Shown here piece by piece: positions 28,101 through 40,500 of a stretch of 64,000 nucleotides of DNA. Location: contig JAGGNK010003335.1 of the NCBI GenBank assembly GCA_017590115.1, forward strand, positions 14,404,779 to 14,468,778, read 5' to 3'. This DNA comes from Montifringilla adamsi. Its lineage: Eukaryota; Chordata; Aves; Passeriformes; Passeridae. Under the pieces are notes generated by a model. It did not search any database. It was not told where the DNA came from and worked only from the letters and a program-made list of their open reading frames with translations. Position numbers and translations under genes: made by a program. Each line of letters opens with the position of its first letter. The first letter of the stretch is position 1.

Positions 28101-30138
28101 TTTCACTCAGCAACTCTGAATTTTTACCTCCTTAACTGTCAGCACTGCCAGAGCTGTGCAGTGATTAGCGAGGTGTCAGAACCCATTGAGCAGGTGGCGT
28201 TTGGTGCATTATTTACCTTAGAAACTTCTGTCCCCTGTTGGGACAGCCTCTGCTGGAGGGGGGAATGGAGCCATTGTTCACCACAAAACCACTGAGAGCC
28301 CAGCAGCCAATATTATATTTATTATTTTATGTTTAATGTCCAGGAGGAACTGCTGGTGAGCATGGCTGGGGTTTAATTCCTGAGTTTACCGAGAGCTGTG
28401 TGTGGCTGTGAGCAAACCACATGTCCCTTCTGTATCTGTGTTTCCTGTCAACAATGAGAGTTAAACACAATATTGACTGTGAATTACGATGATAATACAA
28501 CTGGGCTCCTAATCCCGCGTTAGGAAGTGTTTCCCTTGTTTCAATATGGATTTTAAGGTGACTGGCTCCTATTTTTACCTCATTCCTCTGGAACGGAGCC
28601 CTGTCCTCAGGTGGGGCTTCAAGGAGCTCCTTCCAAACAATGCTAATTACACCTCCCACAAAGTAATCAGCTGCCTGGCGTGGCTCCAGGCTGCTGACAC
28701 ATTTCTTACTTTCCTTAGGAATGTATTTGTGCCTCTGCTGTCCCATAATCATCATCCTGGGGCTTCCAGGGGCTAACAGGACCAGGGAGAGATTTCTGGG
28801 CAGAAGGAGCAGGAATGTGCTCTGGAGCAGAGCTCTAGCACTTGTTTCTTTGATTAAATTTGGATTTTTTTGATATTTAAAAGTTAAACTTTCCAAATTT
28901 GTTCTGGAGCAGAGCTCTAGCAATTGTCTTTTGGAATAAATTTGGCTTTTTTTGATCTTCAAAGGTTAAACTTTGCACAAAAACTTCCCTTCATAAACCT
29001 GTTTACACCCTCACATCAAATACAGTTGTTCAGTATAAAGAAAATGAGCAGAAATAAAGCTCCAGGTCAGGTTTCCATCTCTGTCAGCAGAGGCTGACTG
29101 AGATTTCATTATTCTGGAATTGGATTCGATTTATTCCACTTCCCCCCAACCATTCACATCTGATTTTTTCCTCTGGTAAACTTTTAGGAGCCGCTCTGCA
29201 AACGGAGTGAATGCAAAAAAGGTGTGGCTCAGAAAGTGCTGATTCATGAAGTTTTCAAGCAGACAAGATAAACCAGAAAGTTCAAGGAAGAGATTTCCTG
29301 GAATTCTAATGGAAGGAATATTTATTTATTTTCCTGCAGCTGATGAAACACTGAATTATTTCATCACATTTCATTTAAACTGCTGTTTTTCATAAAAATT
29401 TTGGGGTTGAGACAAATTTCAAAGCAACCTCTTCAGAGCTACTCAAAAGATTCCTTTGTTTCATAATTTTGCATTTAGCATTTTCATTATTTTGCTTCTT
29501 TAATGTTCATAATGCTTTTAAACTTCTATACTACCTGCAGAGGTGTGGAGTCTTTCAGTTATTTTAAATGCACTTATCTTTCTCTAAAAATGCATTTTTA
29601 CTGCAAGTTTTTAGTAAAAATAAAATTGCCAAGTAAAGGCTGAAGAAATTCCTCCCAGATCCCTTTTTTTCAAAGCAATATGTCCCTCAAATCTCTCTGC
29701 AGCCTGAAAAAATAGGATTAAAAAGATGCAATTCCCAGCTGTTTTATGTGGCCTGAGCATCATCAGCTGCCCCCTGCTTGGTCAGCTTGGCAGGGGCAGG
29801 ACCTCACCAGCTCCCAGCTCCCTTCTCAGATGGAAATTTAAAAATAAATAGATAAAACCAGGTGGTTCTGAGGCATCACAGCTCTTTTGAGCCACAGAAC
29901 ACAGCTCTGAGCTACACCCAGCAAGGAGCAGCTTCCACCCACCCCAGCCCCAGCTGGGTAATAAACCATTATGGTGCTAAATAATAGGATTTTAACTAGA
30001 AAATCCCATTTTCTCCCTCCTGCGCAGTGCAGGAACCACCTGAGAAGCCTCCAGGAGGAGAAGCCCGAGGAGGCCAGGGAGGTACTCACGTGCCAGGCAC
30101 AGAGCTGCCAGCCCCAGGAGCACCAGGGTGACCTTCAT
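25123..30138 (-). CDS. Single-domain Kazal-type serine protease inhibitor (SPINK family), 4 exons
   Basis: This is a secreted inhibitor. Exon 1 (30090-30138) encodes the signal peptide [16 protein letters not shown]. Exon 2 is short (28005-28024, or from 28036). Exon 3 (26572-26699) and exon 4 (25123-25168) encode one Kazal domain. Phases agree and give 80 aa (84 with the longer exon 2). The six cysteines are at about residues 26, 40, 48, 59, 62 and 80. The spacings C-x7-C-x10-C-x2-C fit Kazal, with [12 protein letters not shown] as signature and a terminal Cys before TGA. The P1 position, two after the second Cys, is Arg42 (CERL), which predicts inhibition of trypsin-like proteases. Location 5' of FBXO38 on the same strand matches mammalian SPINK7/SPINK9, but orthology among SPINK genes cannot be decided here. 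Confidence 0.92.
25440..26375. repeat. 66-bp minisatellite in SPINK intron 3, with an inverted repeat in each unit
   Basis: About 14 copies occur of a roughly 66-bp unit (ggaagttgttcacacaaata, then tccaagt and a T-rich stretch, then aacttcccaatccctgc). Each unit contains AACTTCC and, about 17 nt later, GGAAGTT, so it could form a short hairpin. Because 66 is divisible by three, long open frames of 22-residue repeats exist on both strands. I do not consider these genes. Confidence 0.93.
26572..26699 (-). CDS. SPINK exon 3 (Kazal core)
   Basis: This 128-nt exon encodes five of the six cysteines, from VDCSEYKRL to CSFCKAVL. The acceptor is cgttgcag and the donor gtgagt. Confidence 0.94.
26823..27120. 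repeat. Dispersed repeat, copy A (unnamed family)
   Basis: The segment begins near gttcccgtgagga and shares ordered similarity with 53974-54270, including the motifs gaagaa-atgtgtaaac, ccatttactga and taacacagt. It is too diverged for a segmental duplication and is probably an old interspersed element. I cannot name the family. Confidence 0.6.
27390..27495 (-). mobile_element. CR1 LINE 3' fragment
   Basis: Modules catccagcccttccttgg and ccctttccatggagaaattcct match the other CR1 copies here, in reverse orientation. The fragment is diverged. Confidence 0.65.
28005..28036 (-). CDS. SPINK exon 2 (two possible acceptors)
   Basis: The donor gtgagt is at 28004. Acceptors at 28037 (ggttcag) and 28025 (actgcag) lie 12 nt apart and both keep the frame, giving a mature N-terminus with or without four extra residues (ending AATQNE). 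Confidence 0.82.
28815..28976. repeat. Tandem duplication of about 80 bp in SPINK intron 1
   Basis: Two imperfect copies occur of a unit starting ctggagcagagctctagca and ending aaggttaaactt or aaagttaaactt. It is older than the other duplications, judging by its many differences. Confidence 0.75.
30090..30138 (-). CDS. SPINK exon 1 (signal peptide)
   Basis: The ATG is at 30138-30136. The 49 nt encode a hydrophobic leader ending CLA plus one base, followed by a strong gtgagt donor. Confidence 0.92.
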
Positions 30139-30201
30139 GGCTGTCCCAGAGCAGCTGAGCTCCCCGCAGTGTCCCCAGTGTCCCATGGCCCTGTGGCACC
30201 A

Positions 30202-30209
30202 TTTATAGG
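30202..30209 (-). promoter_or_regulatory. SPINK TATA box
   Basis: CTATAAAT on the minus strand lies about 65 nt upstream of the SPINK ATG, which places a start site near 30175 and a short 5' UTR. Confidence 0.75.
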
Positions 30210-30214
30210 CAGCA

Positions 30215-33200
30215 CTGGTGATGAAATGCCTGCAGTAATTAGGGAAGGTGGTGCCAGGGCAGGGTCAGTGGGATGTGTCCTGGGCATGGCAGGGCTGCTG
30301 ATGGAGCAGGGATTGTCCTGCCTAAGCCCAGCCTAATTAACTGTTCCAGCCCCAGCAGCCAGGCTCTGACTCAGGGCTGGCTGCTCTGTTATTGCCATGG
30401 GGACTCAGGGAAGAGTAATGCTGGCTGGGTGTTTGCCAAAATATTCATCCCAGAAGGGCTTCATTCTTATTCTTTGGGGTGTTTTGGAGCTGCTCCTGAG
30501 CTGTGGTTTGAGCTGAGCTGCTTGTGGCCATGCACTGAGCCCTTCAGCTGCTCTGGGAAATCTGTGTTCTGCTGGAAACCCTTCACACCCAGCCCAGAGC
30601 ATCCCCAGAGATCCTTTTCCTTCCAGGGAAAGAGATTCCTCTGCTCCCATTTCCTCCATTTCCAGCACAACAGGAGGGATTCCTTAAACAAGCCCTGCAT
30701 TTGTTGGTGGCTTAACCAAAAGGCAGCAATTTCTGTCTTTTATGACAGAGTTCTCCCCATGGGACACTCAGATCTGAGGCTTCATTTTCATAAATCCAAA
30801 GGGATGTGGAGAGTGGAGGTGATAGCGTGATTTCAACCCCTCCGTCCAGAGCTGCCTTCTCTTAGTGATTTACCATCTCAATGTGCAAAAATCTCAACAA
30901 GGAAAATCCCTGCACACCACCTCAATTCCCAGTATTTCAGTGATCACCTTCCCTCACTGCAGGGTAGCCCAGGGCTTTCTCCCTGTGCAGGATTGGGGCC
31001 AGAGGTGCTCATTCCAGTAAAACAAGGGCCTGAAGGCTCCTGCAGAAAAGATTTCAATAGGTCAGGTAAGCCTTGGGCCCCTCTAACTCATCCCAAGAGG
31101 GATATGAATAATTTTGTCTTAAAGAATATAGGTAATTAATCAATGTTTAATTTCTCATCACTTAACAGGACAAAAAACATAAATGCCATCAAATCTGAAT
31201 TCCAGGATGGGCAAAGATCCAGTTGGAGGTGGAAGCTTGGAATTTTATTTTTTGAATGCCCTTCAGTGGTTTTGTTCTAATTTTTTTCTTTTTCCTTAAT
31301 TTGGCTATTTGTTCCTGCGAGGCTGAGGACAAAAGGCAGGGTGGGGTTGCACTGGGCTTGCTCTGGGTCCCCTGCTTGGGGCTGTGGGTGACTTTGTGTC
31401 CTGGGGAGATTTTCTGGAGAAAATCCTGGCAAGGAGCATGCAGGAACTCGTGGGGAGTATTCAGGACACGTCCGTGGTTGAGGGACAAGTATCAGCAATG
31501 AGGCAACAGGAGCAAAACCCAAACTGTGCCGGAAGCTCCTCCTGATCTGGAGGGTTTGGAGCACACACAGCTCCCGGGGGTGTCCTGACCCTAAAACTGC
31601 AGCCTGGCAGATCCTGAGCCTGGAATGAGGAAAGGGCCCAGCCCAGTGCTCCCAGTGTCCCCTGGGATGCAGCCCCAGCATCCATCCCATCCATCCCATG
31701 CCATCCCATCAATCCTATCAATCCCATCCCATCCCATCCCATCCCTCTCAGGGAATACAAGTCCTGCTCCGTTCATGTAGGGAGATTTTCCAGCTCTGCA
31801 CTTGAATTTCAGTCCATAATTCCCAAGGTGTTCCTGGCGAGGCTGGAGCTGCTGCTCTGGGACAGTTCTGGGCTCCCTGGCAGGGAAAGGCACTGGAATG
31901 CTGGAGCAGAGCCCGTGAGGGAGCACCCAGTGCTGAGGGGGTGAAACACAGAGGAAAACTTGGGAGAAGGGGTTGGCTCCATTTGGAGAGGAAGGAAACA
32001 GAGGAAACAGGAGCCAGAGCCCTCCTGGAGCTGCAGAGTGAAAGGAAGAGGGAACAGAGCAAATTGCAGGGAGAGAAATTCCAATTAGATGGGAGCAAAA
32101 CAAATTTCACAACAAGAGGAGTCAACCATGGAAAGAGGTTACCCACAGAGATCCCTGGAGATAGCAAAAATGGGTCTGTCCTAAAGGGGCCACGCAGGGC
32201 GGGGGCACCCAGTGACCTCCGTGGGCCATCCCAGTGCAACTGGCTCTGCCATTCCCACAGGGGAATGTCAAGTGGTGCTGGCATTTTCAGGGACCTCGTG
32301 GTGTCTTTGTCCTCATAAATAAATGTTTGACAAAGCAAACACGGGCGGTGAAGCACCACAATGGAAAAAATGTTCATTGGAAAACAAATGTTGGGATGTG
32401 TATAGGGACAGCTGCTTCCCAAAGCTGGGTGAGTGAGGATTAATTGCTGAGCTCATCCTGAAATTGAGGGTGAATATGGTAAATAGTTTATATTGAAGAA
32501 TAATTATGAGTGCAATTTTGACCTCATCGGCAAACCCGTGAATACCTGTAAGTTACTTGTGGAACTCCTGTAATTTTATACCTTTGCCATTATATCTTGG
32601 TTTTTTCCCAAATTCTTATCCCTCGAAGTTGATCTTTTCAAGAAGAAAAAGCAATTCCATGATAAAATATTAGTGTGCATTTTTCTGAGGGTAAGAAAAT
32701 TTTCCCAATTATTATTTATTCCAAATTTGAGACTGCTTTTCATTTGGAGCCCTGGTTGGAGCACCACTGGGATGCCAAAAATGCTGCTGCAGCAGGTCAT
32801 TAGTTAAGTGCATGGCAGGATGTTCCCTGGCTGCATTCCAGAGCAGGAACCTGCTCCCACTCATCCGTGGAGAGCCTCCCATGCGGGGCATCCACAGAGA
32901 TGACGAGCAGCACGTGGAAAAGGTGAAAAAGCACTTTGTCACTGCGAGGGAGGCTCCAGCCAGGGCTGCTGCAGTCACAGGGTCCTCCCCTCCCTGGTAT
33001 CCCGGGGTGTTTTCATCCCCAGGCCCAGCGAGGGTGGGTGGCTCAGGGTTGTCCGCCCAGGTGCAATTAAAGCATCAGATTTTGAAGTCTTGCTCAATGC
33101 AGGGTTTGAGAACCAAGGGCTGCCTTTGTTCAGGCTGTGCCACAGCCTTTGGGTGTTTGCCTGGGAAAGGGGATGATGCCTTCAGTTTGAGCTTTGATAT

Positions 33201-35600
33201 TTCCCAGACTCTGCACTGCCCTGGTACAGAACTCTGAACTCCATATCGAGTGTCAGCAGCTCTCCTCACAGCTCAGGCACACAGAACAATCCTTCTCCAG
33301 CCCAGAACCAAGGACACCGCTGCAGCTTCAGCCCAAAAAGTGCCAAGAACAGGGAATGGAGGAGAGCAATCTGGGAGGGTGGGACTGCATCAGCTGGAGC
33401 TGGAATTGGACACTGAACCCCAGTATGAAATGGACCAAAACTGATCAAAGAGTGAGAACTCGTGGCCAGGAGTCCACCTGGGGTGGAGCCACGGCCGGGC
33501 TCCTGCACTGCCCGAGGTGTGAGCTGTGAAGGGCTTTTAATAAAACCTATTTATTCCTGAACTCTGCCCAGCCTCTGTCCCAGGCAGCCTCTGAAGGCAT
33601 CAGAGAGTTCCCTGTTTTCCACCCCTGTGGGAGAGCAGAACCCTTCCTTCAGCACTGTGGGTGTCAGGCCAGGCCAGAGCCCTGCTGAAGGTCTCGTGTG
33701 TTGTCTCAGAAACTAAAAATAAACCCAACAGGATGTGCAAAGGCTGGAGCTGATCTTTGTTTTCCTTGTCCCTCCTGATCTCTTTGGGACACAGTGCCAG
33801 GATTGGTTCTGGTATCCTGCAGGCAGCTCGGGGATCCTTTGGTTCCTGTGTAAGATTGGTGCCTCAGGTTTTACATCAAGACCATTGATGGTTCTGAGCT
33901 GATTCTTCACAAAAACAAAGCATTAATGGCTTAACACTTCCTCTGAATGGCCTTTGAAAAGCACTGATCTGAAATCGCCTTAAGATGCAACTTCCAGGTG
34001 TTTGGACTTTGCCCTTCTGTCACACCAAAGTCAATCAAACTGACATTTCAAGAAAGGCCTCAAGGTGTTTTCATGGTTCACAACAGGGTTGGAGGATGTG
34101 CATTGGTTTTCCCTTTGTTAAAAATAAAACGTGTCTACAAGAGAAGCTACAACTTAGGAAGAAGAGGAGTGGGAGGAAGATTCAGCATGGAGGAGGGGTG
34201 GATATGAAGCATTTGGAGCTGAAATCTGTGTTCTCCCCCAGAACCCCTAATGGAACATCAGCTTTGTCCCCCTTCTGCTCTCAGCAGGTGCCTGCCTGCC
34301 CAGCTCAGGGGCTGAAGCTCTTGGAGAACAGCAAATTCCTACAGCGACCAATTAGTGCCTCATTAAGGACACCGAGTCTTTATCTGCCAGCATTCCTTGA
34401 GCCGAGCAGCACCCACAGAAAGGCCCGGGGGGAATTAGTCAGGCTCTGCTCAGAGCAGATTTCGGAGGTGTGGTAGCAGAACCCAAAGCCAGGGGTTGAG
34501 TGATGGGGATGAGTGGAAAGCTGGGGGAGCTGCCCCTTCCCAGAGAACGGTGGGGCCTGGGAAAAGGAGCAGGGCAGCAGAAAAATCTGGGGTTTAGACA
34601 GTCAATGACTCTTCTCTCTCAGGAATAAATTAAATCTAAAATTTTATGTCAGAAGCTTGGATTTGGCCATCTAAAGGGGTTTTTTTGGGGGGTGTGCGGG
34701 GAATTTTGTACATTGTGCAGCCTGAGCTGTGCACTTGGCATTTCCAGAGTCTTCCAGATTATTTACAGAGCAAAAGGAGAGGAAAGAAGGAAGAGAAGCC
34801 CGGGGGCTGACTGACACATTAATTGATGTTCTTGGATGGATGGAGCATGTTAGAACGCGATCACCTGTGTGTGGAGCCACCACAGTGAACATTTTTTGCT
34901 TTTTATCCAATCTAGGCAGAGGTGGGAGCCTGACAGTTCCAGAGGAGACATTCACAGGCACTTGGATCCATGGAGGGCCCAGGGAATGGACAACTGGGGA
35001 TCAAAGCCAACTTTGTGGCTCAGGGAGCAGCCACCTGCCAGTGAGCTGATTCCTGCAGAGAAAGGAGCAGCTCCGAGCTGAGATTTGTTATTTTCCTGAA
35101 TAATCTCAGCCAGTGGCTTCCCCCTGGAGCCTCTCTCATTTTCTGGCATCGTGGCACAGAAAGGCACATTCTGAAAGGCAAAGATCAATTTAGGTTTTGT
35201 CAGGATACAAAATTTAGCTGAATATTCCAAGAATGGAGGCTGGGCTGGGCCCAAGATCAGGAGAGGTTTCAGGGATTCAGCCAAGGTTTAAACCCTGAGG
35301 GTCAGGAAAGTTCTGTGACCTCTGAACCTCAGAGCACTCAAATCTGGGGCAGGTGGGTTCAATTCAGAGCTGGAGAGCACAAAGAAGCCCAGAGCTCTCC
35401 CTCCTGCAGGCAGGGCTCAGCAGATCCTGCTGTCACACCCTGCTCCCTTGGCTGGCCCATCCTCTGCACTTTTACAGGCTGGGAATTTGGTATTATTAAT
35501 TAGTAATAATTCATTTGCCCTGCAGACATTGAGAGAGAAATAGTGTCTGATCCTCTGGTACAAAAGTGAATACTGACACAAACCATTCTTAAAAGACCAC
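30215..35600. other. Intergenic region between the IL12B 3' end and SPINK
   Basis: I recognise no conserved coding sequence on either strand over this 5.4 kb. It contains a (CCATC)-type simple repeat near 31.7 kb. The remainder is unique-looking sequence without splice-flanked open segments I can support. Confidence 0.55.
31678..31748. repeat. (CCATCC/CCATC)n simple repeat
   Basis: An imperfect catcc/catccc array of about 70 bp. Confidence 0.9.
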
Positions 35601-35929
35601 AAATAAACCAAAATTCTTGTTTTCAGGTGTATTTATTATTAGCTCCTTTGTAAACAAGCACATAAGTTGCCTTTATAGCTAAAATAAGACATGTAAACTT
35701 AATATGAATAAATACCAACAGGACTTGTAAATAAGTTATCAGCAGTTTTCTGAAATATCAGATACTTCACACATTTCAATGTCTGAATATCTTAAATTAC
35801 CACCCATGGCTAAGACTGGGAAAAAGGAAGCACGGTAGCAAAGAAAGACTTCAATGTCAGTGATTCTGTATCAGAGGGTAAGGCCTGAATCCTCAAAGAT
35901 ATTTCAGAGTATTTTGTCCTCCTGGGAGT

Positions 35930-36075
35930 CAGAGCTCAGTGTTTTGGCAAAGGATCCATCCCTGGCAGTGTCCAGGGCAGGCTGGATGGAGCTCTGAGCC
36001 CTCTGGGGCAGTGGGAGGAACAGATGAGCTTCAAGGTCCTCCCAACCCAAACAATTCCAGGATTCCATGAAAAAT
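35930..36075 (+). mobile_element. CR1 LINE 3' fragment (plus orientation)
   Basis: It runs from tccctggcagtgtccagggc to the 3' tip acaattccaggattccatga. It is the reverse complement of most CR1 copies in the window and lies in the presumed IL12B 3' UTR. Confidence 0.75.
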
Positions 36076-36780
36076 ACGAACGTTTCAACTCCTGCTGCTG
36101 CTTCCTCCCCGAGCTGAGCCCTGGCTGTGCCAGGAGGAGTTTTCCCTGAGGTTCAGAACACACCAGCACACTGTGGGGCACGCTGGCAACGTGGGCTACA
36201 AAAATCTCTGCTCTAAAAGTCTGATTTCGTGAGATCATTAACATTCACACACCCCCAGCTCCCAGCTGGGGGATTCCATGCATGGGGTGCAGGTCCAGCT
36301 GCCCTGGGGGTTCCTGGCTCCTGTGCAATTCCACAGCAGGAGATGCCCCGGGCACAGCTGGATCAGAAAGGCCCCAGGGAGGAGGGGAGGCTGTTGGGGA
36401 GGTGAGAAATGCAGCTCCTGGCTCCTCTCTGCTCCTCAGGGATGCGAGGAGGCTCAGAGCTGCCTTCACACCAGTGCTCCAGTGGGCTCCATGGATCCCT
36501 CATGGAGAGTTCTCCAGCTGGGCATCAGCACTGCGGGCACAGAGAGCTGACACAGGGCAGCAGGAAACATCCCCAGGGCTCTGCACCTGCAATTCCTTCT
36601 TTACCCCCATGTCCTGGAGGGTGGGGATGGCCTGGGGACCCCAGCCCAGCTGCTCAGGCAGCCAGGGCTTTCTGTGCTTGCACAGTCCCACGGAAATAAC
36701 ACAAATAAATATCAAATAAGCAAATAATGAAGCAATTAAACAATGGAATATTCAAACAGTTCTTTCAGGAGGTGACTTTC

Positions 36781-37100
36781 CAAGTAAGTTAACACATGCA
36801 GTGGTTTGAACAGCAACTGCCATCCACTGGCCTTGCAAAGTCAATAAATAAATAAATAAATAAATACGAAATAAATAAAATAAATATTAAATAAATAGCA
36901 AATAAATAAATAGCAAATAAATAAATAAATAGGAAATAAATAAAGCAAGTAAGTTAACACATGCAGTGGTTTGAACAGCAACTGCCATCCACTGGCCTTG
37001 CAAAGTCAATAAATAAATAAATAAATAAATACGAAATAAATAAAATAAATATTAAATAAATAGCAAATAAATAAATAAATAAATAGGAAATAAATAAATG
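36781..37100. repeat. 165-bp tandem duplication carrying (AAAT)n, a doubled AU-rich element
   Basis: Copies at 36781-36945 and 36946-37100 each consist of about 65 bp of unique sequence (taacacatgcagtggtttg) and a long AAAT-type array. On the IL12B sense strand this reads as two blocks of overlapping ATTTA pentamers. Confidence 0.9.
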
Positions 37101-37474
37101 CACAATAATAATATAAGGACATACAATAATAGCTGCCAGCAACATGTCAAAATCATGTTAATGTAACATGATGGATGCTAAAAGTGTAACTTGAATCTAG
37201 GGGATTTAGGAGCTGCCAAAATCAGGACCACATTCAACTGTTACAAAAAAAAAAAAAAGTTATGGTTTCTTAAGGATCTCAAATGGAAACTCTTCTTCTC
37301 ATTGTGCTTCTGTTCTTGTGCTAATTCATTCTTTGCTTTCTCTAGGAGCACTGGGCCACCCTCCTTACTGGTTATCTGTGAAATAACATCAGAAATTTCA
37401 TTTCCATGTCAATTTACATCAGAATTGTCTCTGTTCTCCCCAGGCAGCAGTGGCAGCCCAGCCTGGCTGGACCC

Positions 37475-37597
37475 TTACCTGCAGAGCGAGGACCACTGGC
37501 TCCAGGAGCTGAGGTAGCAGCAGTCCCTGGCCTGCACCCACACCTCTGCTGGCCCGGGGGCTGGCAGCTGCAGCCACTGCTCCTCCGTGTCGTACAC
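37475..37597 (-). CDS. IL12B: IL12B exon 7 (WSxWS motif; end of coding)
   Basis: It encodes VYDTEEQWLQLP through CCYLSSWSQWSSLC. A gtaagg donor at 37478 splits the last Arg/Ser codon. If unspliced, the frame ends at TAA (37477-37475). If spliced, acceptors at 37376 (giving Arg-stop) or 37238 (giving Ser-stop) both end the protein at the same length. Confidence 0.9.
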   Translation of the reverse strand: MYDTEEQWLQLPAPGPAEVWVQARDCCYLSSWSQWSSLCR

Positions 37598-40500
37598 CTG
37601 GGGACAGACAGGGACAGCTCCTTCAGCGGGGCAGGGGGACAGGGCCACCACAAGGCACCAGGAAGGGTCACTGAGCCCCCACCAGAGCCTGCTGTCCCAA
37701 AAGCTCCAGCGGGTCTCAAAGTCCTGGGGCTCGGGAGAAGCTGAGCTCAGCAGAAAGAGCTGAAAAGCTCAGGTACCACTGAGGGGTGTCCACAGTGACC
37801 CAAACCCACTGAGGGGGTGTCCAAAGTGACCCAAACCCACTGAAGGGGTGTCACAAAGTGACCCAAACCTACTGAGAGGGGTGTCCCAAAGAGATCTAAA
37901 CCCACTGAGGGGGTGTCCAAAGTGACCCAAACCCACTGAGGGGGTGTCACAAAGTGACCCAAACCTACTGAGGGGTGTCCCAAAGAGATCCAAACCCACT
38001 GAGGGGGTGAATCACCCAAACCCACTGAAGGGGTGTCCAAAGTGATCCACACCCACTGAGGGTGTGAATGACCCAAACCCACTGAGCTTGGTGCTCTAAA
38101 TGACCCAAAGCCACTGAGGGGGTGTCCCAAAGAGATGCAGACCCCCCTGAGCGGAATGACCCAAACCCCCTGAGACTGGAGTTCTGAATGACCCAAACCC
38201 ACTAAGGAGGGTGTTCTAAATGACCCAAACCCCTCGAGCTTGGAGTTCTAAATACCATAAACCCCCTGATCTGGATGTTCTAAATGACCCAAACCCCTCG
38301 AGCTTGGAGTTCTAAATGCCCCAAACCCCCTGAGCTGGATGTTCTGAATGCCCCAAACCCCCTCAGCTGGATGTTCTGAATGACCCAAACCCCAAACCTA
38401 AACACTCATTAAACAAATGGGTCGTTTGTTAATCTGGGTTTTTCTCTTTTTCCTTCTCCTCCCAGAGCAGGAACCCCAAACTCAGAAGCTGCTGCCCTCA
38501 GTCCGGCTGGGCTGCGCTGGCCCAGGAGCATCCCCAGCCCCTCGGGCAGGAGCCGGGCTGAGCCCGGGGGAACGGCCCCATCTGCTGGACGGGCTGGATC
38601 CCATCCCCAGCGGGAAACATGCCCTGGTGCCTTTGGTTTAGCCCGGAAAGCCGGGATAACCCGGGATAACCCGGGATAACCCCTCCTGCTGCCTGCCCTG
38701 TCAGTGCTGGACCAGCAAGGGCAGCACTGGGGGCACTGCCAGCTGCCCTCTGGCTTTCCCAGCTCTCCTCCAAGGCAGGCCATTGTGTGTCCAAGAGCAA
38801 TTTGGGCACACATTGGAGATTTAACCCTGAGACAGTTAATTAACTCCATTAATTAACTGGGAATCGGGGGGCAAAGACCAGACTCTCCAGATGAGTCACT
38901 GACCTCTGAATTCCAATTCACCTATAAAGTCTGAGCTGCCCAGGGATGAACAACACAGGAGGAAATTCGTGTCACAGATCCTGGGGTTCTGGGTTTGGAA
39001 ATTGGGATTTTCCCACATGAGGCCCTGCACAGCCTCCTAATGAATTAGTAAACACAACCATGCAATGCTGGACAGGATTTTCTGTCCTCAGCTGCCTCAG
39101 GGATCTTCCTGCTCAGGGACCTGGGAAAGGCTTTTTCTGCCAGGATAGAATTTGCCACTTTTGGGGCTCAGCAGCATTTTTTAAATTTTAGTTCATTATT
39201 CTTACATACAAAACTTAAATTATTTCTGCTATCCAGGCAAGAAAATTGTGTGTCAAATGTTGTGTTTCTACCTGGTATCTGTGTCTCTTTGTGCTTTTAA
39301 CTTTGACCTTGAAAGTCAAAGGGAAGTAGGAGTTTGGGGTGCTCCAGGTCCTGGGGTATGTCCAGGTCACTGTTCCATTGCTGGCCACGTACTGGCACTG
39401 GGGGGGATCAGGCTTTACTGAAAGAGAAAACACAGAGGGAATTAATTCATGTTGACACTGAATGTCAGCTGTTGGGGTGTTAGTGGTGATAGTTTTATTA
39501 TGAGAATGAGCTTGGGGAAGCTCCAGGTTAAGAGAGGAGTAGCCTTGAGGTGTGACAGCTGCCTTGGGTGCTTTTCATGGAAAACTAAGCACATTCCTAG
39601 GCTCAATCTAGATAAGATCCTTCTTTTTTTTTTTTTTGGCCTGGAGGGGTGCAGAGTGCTCTGCTGGACACACAGGAATATCTTCAGCACCTGCTGACCA
39701 TTAATGCATTTAGGAAAACCTCTGTTTCTGTAGGATGCTGCCTCATTTTCCTGTGCCCTGTGGCCCTCTCATTCCTGTGCCTTTCTGGGAACCTGCCCTG
39801 GCTGCCCATAAACACAGAGGGAATTAATTCATGTTGACACTGAATGTCAGCTGTTGGGGTGTTAGTGGTGATAGTTTTATTATGAGAATGAGCTTGGGGA
39901 AGCTCCAGGTTAAGAGAGGAGTAGCCTTGAGGTGTGACAGCTGCCTTGGGTGCTTTTCATGGAAAACTAAGCACATTCCTAGGCTCAATCTGGATAAAAT
40001 CCTTCTTTTTTTTTTTGGCCTGGAGGGGTGCAGAGTGCTCTGCTGGACACACAGGAATATCTTCAGCACCTGCTGACCATTAATGCATTTAGGAAAACCT
40101 CTGTTTCTGTAGGATGCTGCCTCATTTTCCTGTGCCCTGTGGCCCTCTCATTCCTGTGCCTTTCTGGGAACCTGCCCTGGCTGCCCATCTGGGAATGGCT
40201 GAGGAGGGCAGCATCCACAGCCTGAGCAGCTCTCAGAGAGGAGCCTGCTGGATTATTCCCTGCCTTGTCCCCTCCCCACCACATCCATCCTTTGGGAACA
40301 CTCAGGGACCTGTGGGTGTTGGAGCACTGGAGGTCACAAGCCAGGAAGATGCTGCTGCTTCACTTCCTCATCCTTTTCTGTCCTGGCATCCCCTGTTCCT
40401 GTAACTGGGGCTTGGTGGACATTTACAGAGCACGGGGCAGGGATTCCCAGGGCTGAGCCCTGACTCCCACTGGCAGCAGCAAAATAAAGCTCAGAATCAG

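Larger units (their letters stand above)
35615..37376 (-). other. IL12B: Probable IL12B exon 8 / 3' UTR with AU-rich elements
   Basis: After the candidate exon 8 acceptors, the sense strand runs through repeated ATTTA motifs at 36837-37110 to an AATAAA at 35637-35632. Mammalian IL12B mRNAs carry AUUUA-repeat instability elements near their 3' end, so this is expected for the gene. The exact exon limits are inferred. Confidence 0.5.

Noticed and set aside
36837..37110. AT-only array as a possible origin or satellite
   Set aside because: It is an AAAT-type microsatellite inside a 165-bp duplication. Its likely relevance is as an AU-rich element.
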